NCBI RefSeq assembly: GCF_914484835.1
Contig: NZ_CAJZAR010000101.1
Location: 62,001-126,000, forward strand
DNA from: Paraburkholderia tropica
Lineage (GTDB): Bacteria; Pseudomonadota; Gammaproteobacteria; Burkholderiales; Burkholderiaceae
DNA: 64,000 bases
Direction: 5' to 3'
Below the pieces are notes generated by a model. It was not told the DNA's origin. It searched no databases and saw only the letters and a program-made list of their open reading frames with translations. Position numbers and translations under genes: made by a program. Below, piece after piece: positions 35,130 through 44,637 of this stretch. The first letter of the stretch is position 1. The number at the start of each line of letters is the position of its first letter.

Positions 35130-36322
35130 TTCGTCACAACCGCCGCATAAAGCCCCGCATCGATTGCCGGCAGCAGCAAACTCAGTACGCGATTCACACG
35201 TACAAGTTCGTTGCCGTCGACGTACACCACGTCGTTGGGCTCAAGCGGAAATTTCGAGGCGAGAATCATCGACACGGGCGAATGTGCATCGATATGAAAT
35301 ACGTCTGGATGTCCGCTCTGCGCGTTACGCACGACGTAGAGCTGCTGCGGATCGGAAGTCGAGACGTTGAAGCTGCCAGCTTGCGCGAGTGCGTCGGCCA
35401 AGGTGAGCCGGCCGTCGGTCTTGGGGATTGCCGCCACCGGCTTGTTCACTTCGCCCATGACATAAACGCTGCTTTCGTCGCGCGATGGCACGCGCAACAC
35501 GTCGCTGCGCGCAAGCATGATCTTCGCGGGGTTTTGGCCGTTCGCCAGCATCGTGGTCAGGTCCACCGAATAGGTTCGCTTGCCACGAATGATCTGCAAA
35601 CGCCCCTTGTCTGCCGACGCCGTGAAACCGCCCGCGCGGCCAATGGCGTCAGTCAACGTCATCGGCACATCGTTGATCTGCAGCGAACCCGGCGAATGCA
35701 CTTCCCCGTCCACGAAAATCTGCTTGGCCCGGAATGATTCGACGCGCACCGTCACCTGAGGATTCCTGAACGAATGCGACAACGCTTCTGCAACTCGGGC
35801 CTGAATGGCGGAAGTCGTCAGGCCCGCGACCTGCACGCGGCCAACATACGGAAACTGGATATAGCCATCTTCATCCACCACAATTCCTTGCGGTGCGTCG
35901 GCAGCGCGCGGCGCTGCCGACGGCTGCGAACCCAAAGCCTGGGCAAGTTCGGGATGATCCCAGACCGTGATCTGAAGCACGTCAGCGGGACCGATGGTGT
36001 AAACCGAAGGCGCCACCATCAAATCCTGTGCGCTCTCCTCCAGTTTCGAGTTCTGAGCAGCATTCTGTTCGGCGATCACGGCTGCGTTGATCTCAATGAG
36101 CGTAGCTTTCGGACTTGCCGCTTCCGTGGACTCCGCCCGTGGTTGCGTCTGCTGGCGAATATCGCCCTGCATCTGCATACCCGGTGCGAACATACATCCG
36201 CTCAACATAGACACGATCAGAAGCGGCCCAACGGCTTTCGACGCTAGCACGGTACCCGCTCCCCCCCCGTACATCCGGTTCGTGCTCGCACGACCGAACC
36301 CATCCGACCTCTTGTGAAACAT
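35126..36322 (-). CDS. Outer-membrane polysaccharide export lipoprotein, Wza-like
   Basis: A 398-residue lipoprotein. The lipobox LSGC puts the lipidated residue at C43 after a basic, fairly long N-terminus. The poly-export domain begins VYTIGPADVLQITVWDHPEL, and SLBB-type segments follow (KQIFVDGEVHSPG, SVYVMGEVNKPVAAI). A hydrophobic C-terminal helix (VNRVLSLLLPAIDAGLYAAV) fits the outer-membrane barrel of Wza. ATG 36322 was chosen; a start at MYGGGAG is also possible and would give a more usual signal peptide. Confidence 0.93.
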   Translation of the reverse strand: MFHKRSDGFGRASTNRMYGGGAGTVLASKAVGPLLIVSMLSGCMFAPGMQMQGDIRQQTQPRAESTEAASPKATLIEINAAVIAEQNAAQNSKLEESAQDLMVAPSVYTIGPADVLQITVWDHPELAQALGSQPSAAPRAADAPQGIVVDEDGYIQFPYVGRVQVAGLTTSAIQARVAEALSHSFRNPQVTVRVESFRAKQIFVDGEVHSPGSLQINDVPMTLTDAIGRAGGFTASADKGRLQIIRGKRTYSVDLTTMLANGQNPAKIMLARSDVLRVPSRDESSVYVMGEVNKPVAAIPKTDGRLTLADALAQAGSFNVSTSDPQQLYVVRNAQSGHPDVFHIDAHSPVSMILASKFPLEPNDVVYVDGNELVRVNRVLSLLLPAIDAGLYAAVVTK

Positions 36323-36687
36323 TCCAGACGACCCTATGTTTTTGCGCAACGACCGCCCTTTTACGCACGCGTTGGCAGTTCGCTCAGGTTAAGGTGAGAT
36401 GATCCGCGTCACGTTGCTGTGATGCGACCGCACCGCGACGGACAGGCGGATTCAAGATTGCTTTCTGGAAACTTCTCGAACCTTGCTGAATCCCCTTTTT
36501 TCTTAAAGAATTCGCATGCTTTCTTTTAGTCTCGTCGTGCATTCGCGAACATGACGTGACACATCGTATTCGACCACTCCGAACTGGGTCGATCGCTGAC
36601 CGAATGGAGCAAACTCTTGGCGGAATAAGCCAATGTCAGAGTGGCGCAATACATGCATGACGCCGTATCGACTACGGCTTGTGAAGC
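36323..36687. other. Intergenic region upstream of wza
   Basis: These 365 bp lie between the priming transferase gene and the Wza gene. They contain no convincing gene. An A/T-rich stretch near 36490-36510 could be a promoter or rho-type terminator region. No JUMPstart/ops element was found. Confidence 0.4.
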
Positions 36688-38064
36688 TCAATACGCTTGC
36701 TTGCTCACGAAGCCGTGAACCATAGTCCGCAACACGATCTGTATGTCGAGTGCGAATGATCGGTTGTTGAGGTAATACAGGTCATATTCCACGCGGGACG
36801 CCATCTTCTCCAGTTGATCGGTTTCTCCTCGAAAGCCGTTCACTTGTGCCCATCCTGTAATGCCCGGCTTGGCGCGATAACGCTGGATGTAATCATCGAT
36901 CTGCGGCTCGTAGAACGCATCGTGTTCAAGTGCATGCGGACGCGGACCCACGACGGACATCTCCCCGCGTAACACATTGATAAACTGCGGCAATTCATCA
37001 AGGCTTGTGCGACGCAGAAAGCGGCCAACAGTCGTAATGCGAGAATCGTTCCTGGTGGCCTGCCTGATCACTCCGTGACGTGTGTCGTGCAGGTACATTG
37101 AGCGAAATTTGTAGATCGAGAACTTCCGGCCATTCAGACCTTTTCGTTGCTGGCGAAAGAACACAGGACCTGGCGAGCTAAGCTTGATCGCTGCGGCGAT
37201 GGCGATCAGCAACGGAGAAAGGGCAAGCAGCGCGAACGCCGAGAACAGGCGGTCGAATAGCTCCTTGTCAATGAGACCATCAGACGAGTAACCGCGCGAA
37301 GACATGCTGATTGACGGCACGCCGATCATCTCAAGTGGCCCACCGAAATCCCGCAAGCCTAGCGCGTGCACATCGGGCAAATAGCGCACGCGAACTGGCG
37401 TGCGTCGCAGCACTTCGATAATACGCATCGCAAAGCTCTGCGCCGTGACTGGCAATGCGATCCAGACCTCGTCGACCAACCCGGCCTCTACGGCGGGGAT
37501 CAACGACGCAAGCTTACATTCGTCATCCGCCCATGATGCGGCGCCGCTGTCTGGTGCGTTAAACGTCACGACATCGGAAATTGCGTAGCCGCTGCGATTG
37601 TGCAAGCGAACCTTGTGCACCACTTCTTCGAAGTGATGCCCTTGGCCGGCGATCGTAATGCGTGTTTGATCGAGTCCGAAAAATCGCAGACGCCGCAAGC
37701 ATCCGTAGGCCATAGCACGCCCCAGAACGAGCAATGCCGCAGTCACCACAGACCATAAAGCAATCCAGTCGTTGGAAATCGTGCTTGCCCCATGAACAGC
37801 CACTAATAGGAGCGCACCGCAAGTTTGCACAACGCACCATGCCAACAAAACGCGTATGTACAGCCCGATCAACGGACGCGAACGCCACGAACGATACACG
37901 CCTGCGACAGGAAAGACCAACAGAACTCCGGCAAAAATCACTACGCAATACATAAGGCGCAGGGCAATTAATGCCTCGGTGTCTCGGAAAACCACATGCG
38001 CGGCATATAGGGCGCCAACGGCGATAGCCACAATGTCGCATACTCTCGCAAGAATCTGCTTCAT
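36688..38064 (-). CDS. Undecaprenyl-phosphate sugar phosphotransferase (priming glycosyltransferase)
   Basis: A 458-residue polyisoprenylphosphate hexose-1-phosphate transferase. There are four to five N-terminal membrane segments and a CoA-binding-like central domain. The C-terminal catalytic domain has FDRLFSAFALLALSPLLI, KFSIYKFRSM, FLRRTSLDELPQFINVLRGE, MSVVGPRPHA and GITGWAQVNGFRGETD. It links the first sugar, likely glucose-1-phosphate, to undecaprenyl phosphate. It begins the locus and is separated from Wza by 365 bp, so it may have its own promoter. Confidence 0.94.
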   Translation of the reverse strand: MKQILARVCDIVAIAVGALYAAHVVFRDTEALIALRLMYCVVIFAGVLLVFPVAGVYRSWRSRPLIGLYIRVLLAWCVVQTCGALLLVAVHGASTISNDWIALWSVVTAALLVLGRAMAYGCLRRLRFFGLDQTRITIAGQGHHFEEVVHKVRLHNRSGYAISDVVTFNAPDSGAASWADDECKLASLIPAVEAGLVDEVWIALPVTAQSFAMRIIEVLRRTPVRVRYLPDVHALGLRDFGGPLEMIGVPSISMSSRGYSSDGLIDKELFDRLFSAFALLALSPLLIAIAAAIKLSSPGPVFFRQQRKGLNGRKFSIYKFRSMYLHDTRHGVIRQATRNDSRITTVGRFLRRTSLDELPQFINVLRGEMSVVGPRPHALEHDAFYEPQIDDYIQRYRAKPGITGWAQVNGFRGETDQLEKMASRVEYDLYYLNNRSFALDIQIVLRTMVHGFVSKQAY

Positions 38065-39181
38065 ATTTTCCCCGATTTCGGTTGGCTGTTACGGCCATAT
38101 TCGTGTCGGATTTCGACAAATTTCAAATCATCTTTTTCACTGCAGGCCTATTGAAATTGAAACGAAATAATGTCCGAGTAGAATTTGATACGTTGTGGCG
38201 CATCATAGATTTCTAATTTTTTGGAGGTACTTGCTTGACCGTTCAGGACGCGATGTTGGCGGATCCACTCCGACGCCAGCCGATGATCGCTCGATATGCC
38301 GCGTCGAGCAGGAGTGAGAGCTGGACACGCTGCAATATAAGAAGCTTCACAACGGCTCAAAGGACTCATTGCGAGAAGTGAGGAGACCATTGATCTTTAT
38401 GCCCATCGAGTGGCGGATAGAGATCACTAATGGGCCTCGATTAAATGGTGATTGGCGTGTTCGGCCAGTTGCGCTACGCGATGTCGGCGTGGCACCATAA
38501 TAGAGGCCTCGACAACCGTATGGTGACCCGTATGCTCGAGCGCGGAGATAGCCAAGAGTTTGCCGAAAAGGAGCATCGCTTAGATCAATGGCGTCAATCA
38601 GTACCGCTCCCCCGCAGGGCATAAGGCAAACTTCGTACTGGTGGTCTATGCGATCGTCCGGCTGAAATCCCATGAACCTACTTTTATTTCGTTCGCATTG
38701 CTCAATAGCTTGCCGATATACTTCTGCTCTCGTTCTCAACTGGCTCAGGATGCGAAGCGCGCTACGGCGTACGCGTGTTTCCACTTGATTGAAAGCCCCA
38801 CTACTGCGGGTGCGAAGCAAAGTACAACGACGAGAAATCCGACTTTGGCGAGATAAAACGGCGCAAGCCATTGATTATTCGTAGCGACATAGTATGTGTT
38901 GTGTGTAACATTGCTCGAAATAATCTAGACAGCCAGATTCCCGCCCGTGGCGTCAGAAAGAAGCGTAAAGCAGCGAGCAGGTCGAAAATAGTCCGTGCAT
39001 CGTAGGAAATTTAGCTCGCTAAGACTCGGTTTCGGCTGCGTCGATCTGTCTGCGCGGCGCAAGGTTCCGCTGACACTCAAGATGAATACTTCGTGGATCG
39101 AAGGGTGAGTGATGCGCGAACAACCTTTAAAAACTGAAGTGGCGCCCCAACTTTGCGCGAAGACCGATACGATCTGCCACC
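38065..39181. other. Low-coding-density region upstream of the exopolysaccharide locus
   Basis: No confident gene is seen in this 1.1 kb stretch. The part next to 38065 is AT-rich and should hold the promoter of the priming transferase gene. A 174-codon minus-strand frame (38347-38871) contains a plausible core (GFQPDDRIDHQYEVCLMPCGGAV) but has poor ends and may be a decayed gene. The stretch looks like degraded accessory DNA. Confidence 0.45.
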
Positions 39182-39628
39182 ATGCCCAACCGCACTCGCT
39201 CCCGCGTGAACACCAGCCACGCAAAGGCCCGCCTGCTTCCCATGGCAAAGGACAAAGCAGCGGACCTCGTCCTGCACTCACGCCTACAGTTGGAACGCCT
39301 ACGCAGTTGCAGCATCGACCATAGGCTGATTAACCATATGGCCCGACTCTGCATGATCTGCGAATACATAGCGCGGGCCGGATATGGCGAGCTTCCACAG
39401 GAAAGATTCGACACGGTCGAGAAAGCACTGGCGCAAACACTTTTCGACTTCGACGCGACAGGTGTATGGAGCAAGCCAGAGTCTACTTTCCTTGAAGACT
39501 TGACAGATGTCATCAACGAATACGACCGCATGCTCAGTACTGTGCGACTCGACCTCTTCGCTAAGGCAAGCGATTATCTGGATCGTCTAACGGTAACTGT
39601 TGCAAGCAGCGGCAGCTCTGAAGTGTGA
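39182..39628 (+). CDS. Hypothetical protein, Burkholderia-type
   Basis: A 148-residue predicted helical protein beginning MPNRTRSRVNTSHAKARLLP. It resembles a loose group of Burkholderia proteins of about 100-150 residues that are sometimes labelled Fis-family regulators without evidence. No known domain, signal peptide or membrane segment is visible. It stands alone between decayed regions, and the ribosome site is weak. Confidence 0.55.
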   Translation: MPNRTRSRVNTSHAKARLLPMAKDKAADLVLHSRLQLERLRSCSIDHRLINHMARLCMICEYIARAGYGELPQERFDTVEKALAQTLFDFDATGVWSKPESTFLEDLTDVINEYDRMLSTVRLDLFAKASDYLDRLTVTVASSGSSEV

Positions 39629-40149
39629 TCCGGAAAATCAACCACGACTGTGAGGGCTCGTGAATCGGCGGGCGGCCCCTTAGCCCCCTCCATTCGACCA
39701 CAACATGTCCGCATAATTACTGCCATACATGCTTCGTCGCCATCTCAGCACTGAAGCTATCCGCCGCGGCTCGCAGGAGCTAGTCGGCTCCGAGGGGCGT
39801 TGCTTGCTGTACGCAGCCCATTCCTTTCGGGTCCAGGCTTGCATAATCGCCTCATCCGCGATCTGCTTGTATCGAACGTAGTGCCACCGTCCCATTCGAG
39901 CATGACTGGCGTGCCACCGACGGAACAGGTCGGGGTCTCTCCGTCGTAAGAATTGCCTTCGAACTTCTGCGCGCCGCGCATCTCACCATCCTTCATGGCT
40001 TGATTGATGCGTAGTTCCTGCAGCGGTTCTGCCGCTCTGCGCAAGCCGACTGCGTTCGGGCTTCACCGCGTCGGTTTTCTGCAGCTCAGTGCGGTTTGCT
40101 ACCGTGTCGGCATCGCGCCGTCGCGAGCAGAGGATTGTCGTCCACCTCC

Positions 40150-40960
40150 TCGTCGGCACGAACTGCCTGGTTCGTCATGACGATGACCTGCACATCAAAC
40201 TCAAACACCACCAGCATCCGCACCGACATTGGCGACCGCCTGCGCTGTCGCTCTCGCGGCCAAGCCAAAGCGGCCACGGCTTTATTCCCCGTGAGCCCGA
40301 GTTCGATGATCTACTCTACGAGCTTACCGACTACGGCACCGATATTCTCTCCGGTTTCGTCATTCACGCATTCGTCGGGGAACGAGCCATTAAACGTTTC
40401 GATAAGGCCGTTGTCAGTGGGCTTGCCCGGGCGGTTGAAGTCGATCTGTATCTTCTAGTGATATGGGCACTTGGTCAGCAGACGGCCAGAGAACTCGCTG
40501 CCGTAATCGGCGAACAGGAACCGTTGCGCCCGACGTTTGCGCGAGCAGCCGGCTAAGTACCGGCTCAACGTTCTCAGCGCACAGCCGCTATCCGACTTCG
40601 ATGGCGAGTGCCTCGCGGCTGAAGACGTCTACGATCGTCAACGCTCGCACACGGGTACCATTGGCCAGTTAATCGGCCACGAAGCCCAGACATCAGTCGG
40701 CACGCCGGCTGCGTCGGAAGACCATAGTGATCCCCGATGTGGGTCACGGCCAGTATCTTCAGCGCGGGCGGGGTCACTTTTTTGTGGCGATATCCTGCGG
40801 GATCGCCTTGTCCAGGCTGAGCTCCGCAACCAGCTTTTTGAGCCGCGCATTCTCGTCCTGAAGCTGCTTCAGTTCGCGGACCTGATTCGATTCCAGGTCC
40901 ACATACATCATTACGCGGAAGAATGTTCATCCCCCCGCTGGGTCGGCAACTTCGCTCACC
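40150..40960 (-). mobile_element. IS3-family (IS407-like) element remnant
   Basis: The minus strand retains the end of an orfA-like product (RELKQLQDENARLKKLVAEL, then DKAIPQDIATKK) at about 40895-40785. Frame-shifted orfB pieces follow, such as LTIVDVFSREALAIEVG at about 40660-40605. Several stops and shifts interrupt orfB, and terminal repeats were not recognised. It is a dead relic; boundaries are approximate. The flanks (39629-40150) also show no intact gene. Confidence 0.65.
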
Positions 40961-40984
40961 ATCGCCTCTCCGCCCGTAGCCCTA

Positions 40985-41788
40985 TTATTCCGAAGCGGCC
41001 ACGGGTGCCTGAGCCACCTCAGACGCACCTATAGCAACAGCCGCAGACGGAGCTTGAGCAACAGTGCCCTGGGCCGCCAGATTCTGTATCTCCTGGGCGC
41101 AGTCATCCGAGGCAACGACATGCGCTCGAGCCAATAACGTTTGAAGCCCATTGATCTTTCGCTGATCTTCAAGCAATACAGATTGGCATTGAGCCTGCAC
41201 CTGCTCCAACCCCTGACGATCCAGAATCGACTGGAGATGCTGGGCCATCTGCGCGCGGTTTTCCACATTAGGCACCTGGAGACCGAGCACTCGCAAACTC
41301 TCCAGGACCGCTGGCTGGCACGCGCCCGTGTAGTTCAACACCTGATCGCACACTGGCGGCAGGACCCACGTGGGAGCGCTTCGTGTCTGGGTAGCCCACG
41401 GCTCTTGCACGGTCGCCACACGTTGAATATGGTGGACCTCGCCGTGGTGCACCGAGTGTTTGTGAAACCGCACGCGATGCAAATATCTGCGCCCTTCTGA
41501 GTGGGCCATCGCCACTCGCGTGTGTTTCGCACGTTCCTCGTGTTCAGTGCGCTCCTCGTGTTTCGAGCGCGCGACGTGCCGTACGTGCTCAGGCTTGCGG
41601 TGTTCGTGTGACCGCGCCGTGACCATCGGATGACGGGCTTGCTGGATGTGGCGCACCTCAGCGTTATGGGCTTTAGCGCCGTGCTTGACCTTGGTCTCGG
41701 TGATCGCATAGGCTGCCTGAGCCACCAACGAGCACCCCATCATCACCACCACTGCGTTGATTCCCGTTCTTTTCCTGTTGCAATCCAC
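40985..41788 (-). CDS. Histidine-rich secreted protein
   Basis: A 267-residue protein with an N-terminal signal-like segment (GINAVVVMMGCSLVAQAAYA). Then comes a basic region of about 90 residues containing 19 histidines, in patterns such as KHEERTEHEERAKH and HKHSVHHGEVHH. The C-terminal half is predicted helical with four to five cysteines (VCDQVLNYTGACQPAV, QVQAQCQSVL, SDDCAQEI). The start is a GTG at 41788 with GAGG upstream. A periplasmic metal-binding role is inferred from the histidines only; no family was recognised. Confidence 0.65.
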   Translation of the reverse strand: MDCNRKRTGINAVVVMMGCSLVAQAAYAITETKVKHGAKAHNAEVRHIQQARHPMVTARSHEHRKPEHVRHVARSKHEERTEHEERAKHTRVAMAHSEGRRYLHRVRFHKHSVHHGEVHHIQRVATVQEPWATQTRSAPTWVLPPVCDQVLNYTGACQPAVLESLRVLGLQVPNVENRAQMAQHLQSILDRQGLEQVQAQCQSVLLEDQRKINGLQTLLARAHVVASDDCAQEIQNLAAQGTVAQAPSAAVAIGASEVAQAPVAASE

Positions 41789-42032
41789 TGCCCGACCTCA
41801 CATTCCTTGTGCACAGCCATCTGTTAACGGCAATTTTCGGCCGGCCTTTAATCCCGTTGAACGGCTCGAAGCTGGCATGACCAGGTGATCGTCGTGGCAA
41901 CGTACAAAGCATGTCATCGTCGATACCCTCACGATTCATCACGTTCGTCCGCCCAACCTAAAGGATCCTTCATTTTTAATTTCCCGCTATCTGGCACCAT
42001 CGGACACTCCGTCTTTTGAGTTTGCCTTTCCC

Positions 42033-42785
42033 ATGCGCACCTCACGCCTCGCGAAACTCCGAAACACCACCGCGCAACTCGTTGTGCTTACAAGTGCTTC
42101 CCTGGCCGCCGCCTCGGCCTTTGCCGCCGCGCCCAGCGCCACGGCAAACCCGCTTCCTTATTCGAATCTCTCGACCCTGCACGTCAAAGCGGCGCAATTG
42201 CAGCCCTTCCTGCAAGCGCTGCGTCACAACGCGGCCAATGCGCGCGAAGAAGCGGGCAATCTCTCTTTCACGGTCTTTCAATCGACGACATCGCCGACTA
42301 CCTTGTACGTCCTCGAACAATGGAAAGATCAGGCCGCCTATGAAGCCCATATGAAGCAGCCCGCCTTGCTCGACATGCACAAGGCCGCGAAGGCGGACCT
42401 GGACGGCGGCATTAGCCATATGCGCATCGTGCCCGCCACATCGGACGCCGGCATTCAACCCAAACAGATCGATCACGCCGACCAAACCAGCAACGTGCTG
42501 GTGTTCCTCTCCGTGAAGCCCGACGAATCGGCGAAATTTCACGCGGATGTGAACGAAGTCTCGCCGACCTTCCGCGCCGCGCCCGGCAACGTCTCTTTCG
42601 AGGTCTATCAGAACGCGGACGATAAAAACCAGATGGTCCAGCTCGAACGCTGGACGACCGAGTCGACGCATCAAGACAATCTGAAGCGCCCGGTTATCCA
42701 GACGATCCGCAGCGGCTACGCCGTCACGCTGGCCAAGCCGATGCTCGATGGCCGCGTGCTGCTCAAGGACGTCACCAACGACTAG
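42033..42785 (+). CDS. Secreted protein with two antibiotic-biosynthesis-monooxygenase-like (ABM) domains
   Basis: A 250-residue exported protein. The signal peptide ends ASAFAAA near residue 33. Two repeats of the dimeric alpha-beta barrel ABM/YgiN fold follow. The first holds NLSFTVFQSTTSPTTLYVLEQWKDQAAYEAHM and the second NVSFEVYQNADDKNQMVQLERW, each followed by the expected helix. Periplasmic location is unusual for ABM proteins, which normally act on quinones or heme in the cytoplasm. The two domains probably form an intramolecular dimer. Confidence 0.85.
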   Translation: MRTSRLAKLRNTTAQLVVLTSASLAAASAFAAAPSATANPLPYSNLSTLHVKAAQLQPFLQALRHNAANAREEAGNLSFTVFQSTTSPTTLYVLEQWKDQAAYEAHMKQPALLDMHKAAKADLDGGISHMRIVPATSDAGIQPKQIDHADQTSNVLVFLSVKPDESAKFHADVNEVSPTFRAAPGNVSFEVYQNADDKNQMVQLERWTTESTHQDNLKRPVIQTIRSGYAVTLAKPMLDGRVLLKDVTND

Positions 42786-43108
42786 CGCGAATCGCGCCGA
42801 AGACCGTCAACCGCTCGCTGCGGTTGGCGATGCCATGAGCCATCGACTTCAATCGCGTCGGCTGGCCAGACACCATTCCCATCCCGCACTGCGCCCGGCA
42901 ACGCCCATCCACGTGCCCGCACGCGTGCGAACCCCTTGCGTCGATCCGCCGCGATCGCCCCCGCAGCGCCCGCCCCGTATGGCATACCTCGCGCAGGAAT
43001 AAGCTATTGCCTGCTCATTGGTAGGGAGAGCGCGTCCCGTCTGCTGTAATGATCGCCATGGCTGCTCGAGCACACGACGCCGGCCTTTCCCAACGGAAGC
43101 GAATCCTT
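42786..43108. other. Intergenic region upstream of ssuD
   Basis: This 323-bp stretch between two plus-strand genes has no convincing gene. It should contain the ssuD promoter. No clear CysB- or sigma-54-type element was identified. Confidence 0.4.
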
Positions 43109-44236
43109 ATGAGCCTCGACATCTTCTGGTTTTTGCCCACCTCCGGCGACACGCGCTATCTCGGCAAATCCGACTCCGGCCGCGCGCCGACCAACGCGTA
43201 CATGCGTCAGATCGCGGTCGCCGCCGAAGAACTCGGCTACGACGGCCTGCTGATCCCTACCGGCAGCAGTTGCCTCGATCCGTGGGTCACGGCCGCCAGC
43301 CTCGCCCCGGTCACGCGGCGCATCAAGCTGCTCGTGGCGCTGCGCACGTCGCTCGGCAACGTGACGGCGTCCGCGCGTCAGGCCGCAACGCTCGACGAGG
43401 CGCTGGGCGGACGCCTGCTGCTGAACGTCGTGCCGGGCGGCGATGCCGCGGAACTGGCCGCCGACGGCGTGTTCCTCTCGCATAACGAGCGCTACGAGCA
43501 TGCCGGCGAATTCCTCACGGTGTGGCGCCGGCTGTTCAAGGAAAAGCAGGTCGATTTCGAAGGCAAGCATATTCGCGTCGAAAAAGCGCAGAACCTCATC
43601 GCGCCGGTTCAGAAACCGCATCCGCCCTTGTATTTCGGCGGCTCATCCGCTGCGGCTCACGAGATCGCCGGCGAACATATCGACACGTATCTCACGTGGG
43701 GCGAACCGCCCGAGGCCGTGGCCGCGAAATTCGCGGACGTTCGGGCGCAGGCGGAGAAACACGGCCGCAAGGTCCGCTTCGGCGTGCGCTTGCACGTCAT
43801 CGTCCGCGAAACGAATGAGGAGGCGTGGGCCGCGGCCGACGCCCTGATCAGCAAGCTCACCGACGAAGATATCGCGCGCGCGCAGCAGAATTACGCAAGC
43901 ATGGATTCCGTGGGCCAGCGCCGCATGGCCGAGCTTCATCAGGGCCGCCGCGACAAGCTGGAGATCAGCCCGAATCTGTGGGCGGGCGTGGGCCTCGTGC
44001 GCGGGGGCGCGGGGACCGCGCTCGTGGGCGATCCGGCCACCGTCGCACAGCGATTGCGCGAGTATGCCGACATCGGCGCGGAGTCCTTCGTGCTCTCGGG
44101 TTATCCGCACCTCGAAGAAGCGTGGCGTTTCGCCGAACTCGTTTTCCCGCTGCTGCCCGGCAAGCAGCCGGTCACGATCGCGGACAACGTGCAGACAGGC
44201 GGCGCGTTCGACGGGCGGGCGCAAGCGGCTTCGTGA
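43109..44236 (+). CDS. ssuD: FMNH2-dependent alkanesulfonate monooxygenase
   Basis: A 375-residue luciferase-family monooxygenase that starts MSLDIFWFLPTSGDTRYLG, a classic SsuD beginning. Other features are DGLLIPTGSSCLDPWV (containing the active-site Cys), NVVPGGDAAELAADG, HPPLYFGGSSAAAHEIA and TALVGDPATVAQRL. It cleaves alkanesulfonates to aldehyde and sulfite. The reductase SsuE and a sulfonate transporter are not adjacent, so this is a stand-alone copy. Sulfite produced could feed the CysI reductase (inference). Confidence 0.93.
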   Translation: MSLDIFWFLPTSGDTRYLGKSDSGRAPTNAYMRQIAVAAEELGYDGLLIPTGSSCLDPWVTAASLAPVTRRIKLLVALRTSLGNVTASARQAATLDEALGGRLLLNVVPGGDAAELAADGVFLSHNERYEHAGEFLTVWRRLFKEKQVDFEGKHIRVEKAQNLIAPVQKPHPPLYFGGSSAAAHEIAGEHIDTYLTWGEPPEAVAAKFADVRAQAEKHGRKVRFGVRLHVIVRETNEEAWAAADALISKLTDEDIARAQQNYASMDSVGQRRMAELHQGRRDKLEISPNLWAGVGLVRGGAGTALVGDPATVAQRLREYADIGAESFVLSGYPHLEEAWRFAELVFPLLPGKQPVTIADNVQTGGAFDGRAQAAS

Positions 44237-44340
44237 GCGGTCTCCTGAGCGGCTTCCTATGCAGATCACGCTCCGGGAAACTCGCGGCACGGCAATTGCT
44301 CTATCGTCTGCGCAATGCCACGAACCTACCGGAGCCAGCC

Positions 44341-44568
44341 ATGCAATTCATGTTTCAGTCGTGTCTCATCAGCACCAGCGCAAGCATCGATGACGGGCGA
44401 ATCGTGGCTAACGCGCGCATTTTCTCGCCGGCATCCGATGGCTCGTTCGAGGACGATGTTCACGATCTCTGCATCGATGAGAATTTCATCGACGAGCACG
44501 AAGCCCTGTCCTTCGCACGCGAGCGCGCGATGGGCTGGGTCGAGGAGCACTGCGTCAGTTCGATTTAA
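44341..44568 (+). CDS. Small hypothetical protein
   Basis: A 75-residue acidic protein starting MQFMFQSCLISTSASIDDGRI. GGAGCC lies five bases before the ATG. No family was recognised. It lies 104 bp after ssuD on the same strand and converges with fabI. Confidence 0.6.
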   Translation: MQFMFQSCLISTSASIDDGRIVANARIFSPASDGSFEDDVHDLCIDENFIDEHEALSFARERAMGWVEEHCVSSI

Positions 44569-44637
44569 CCGCGCCGGAATGGGCTGAAGCACTGCACGAG
44601 GGGTTGCAGAACGCCGGATGTTCGAGTTCGCACGCGT

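Noticed and set aside
38347..38871. A 174-codon minus-strand frame upstream of the exopolysaccharide locus.
   Set aside because: The middle looks protein-like but the start region and the end do not; no ribosome site or family match. It may be a decayed gene but is not supported as intact.
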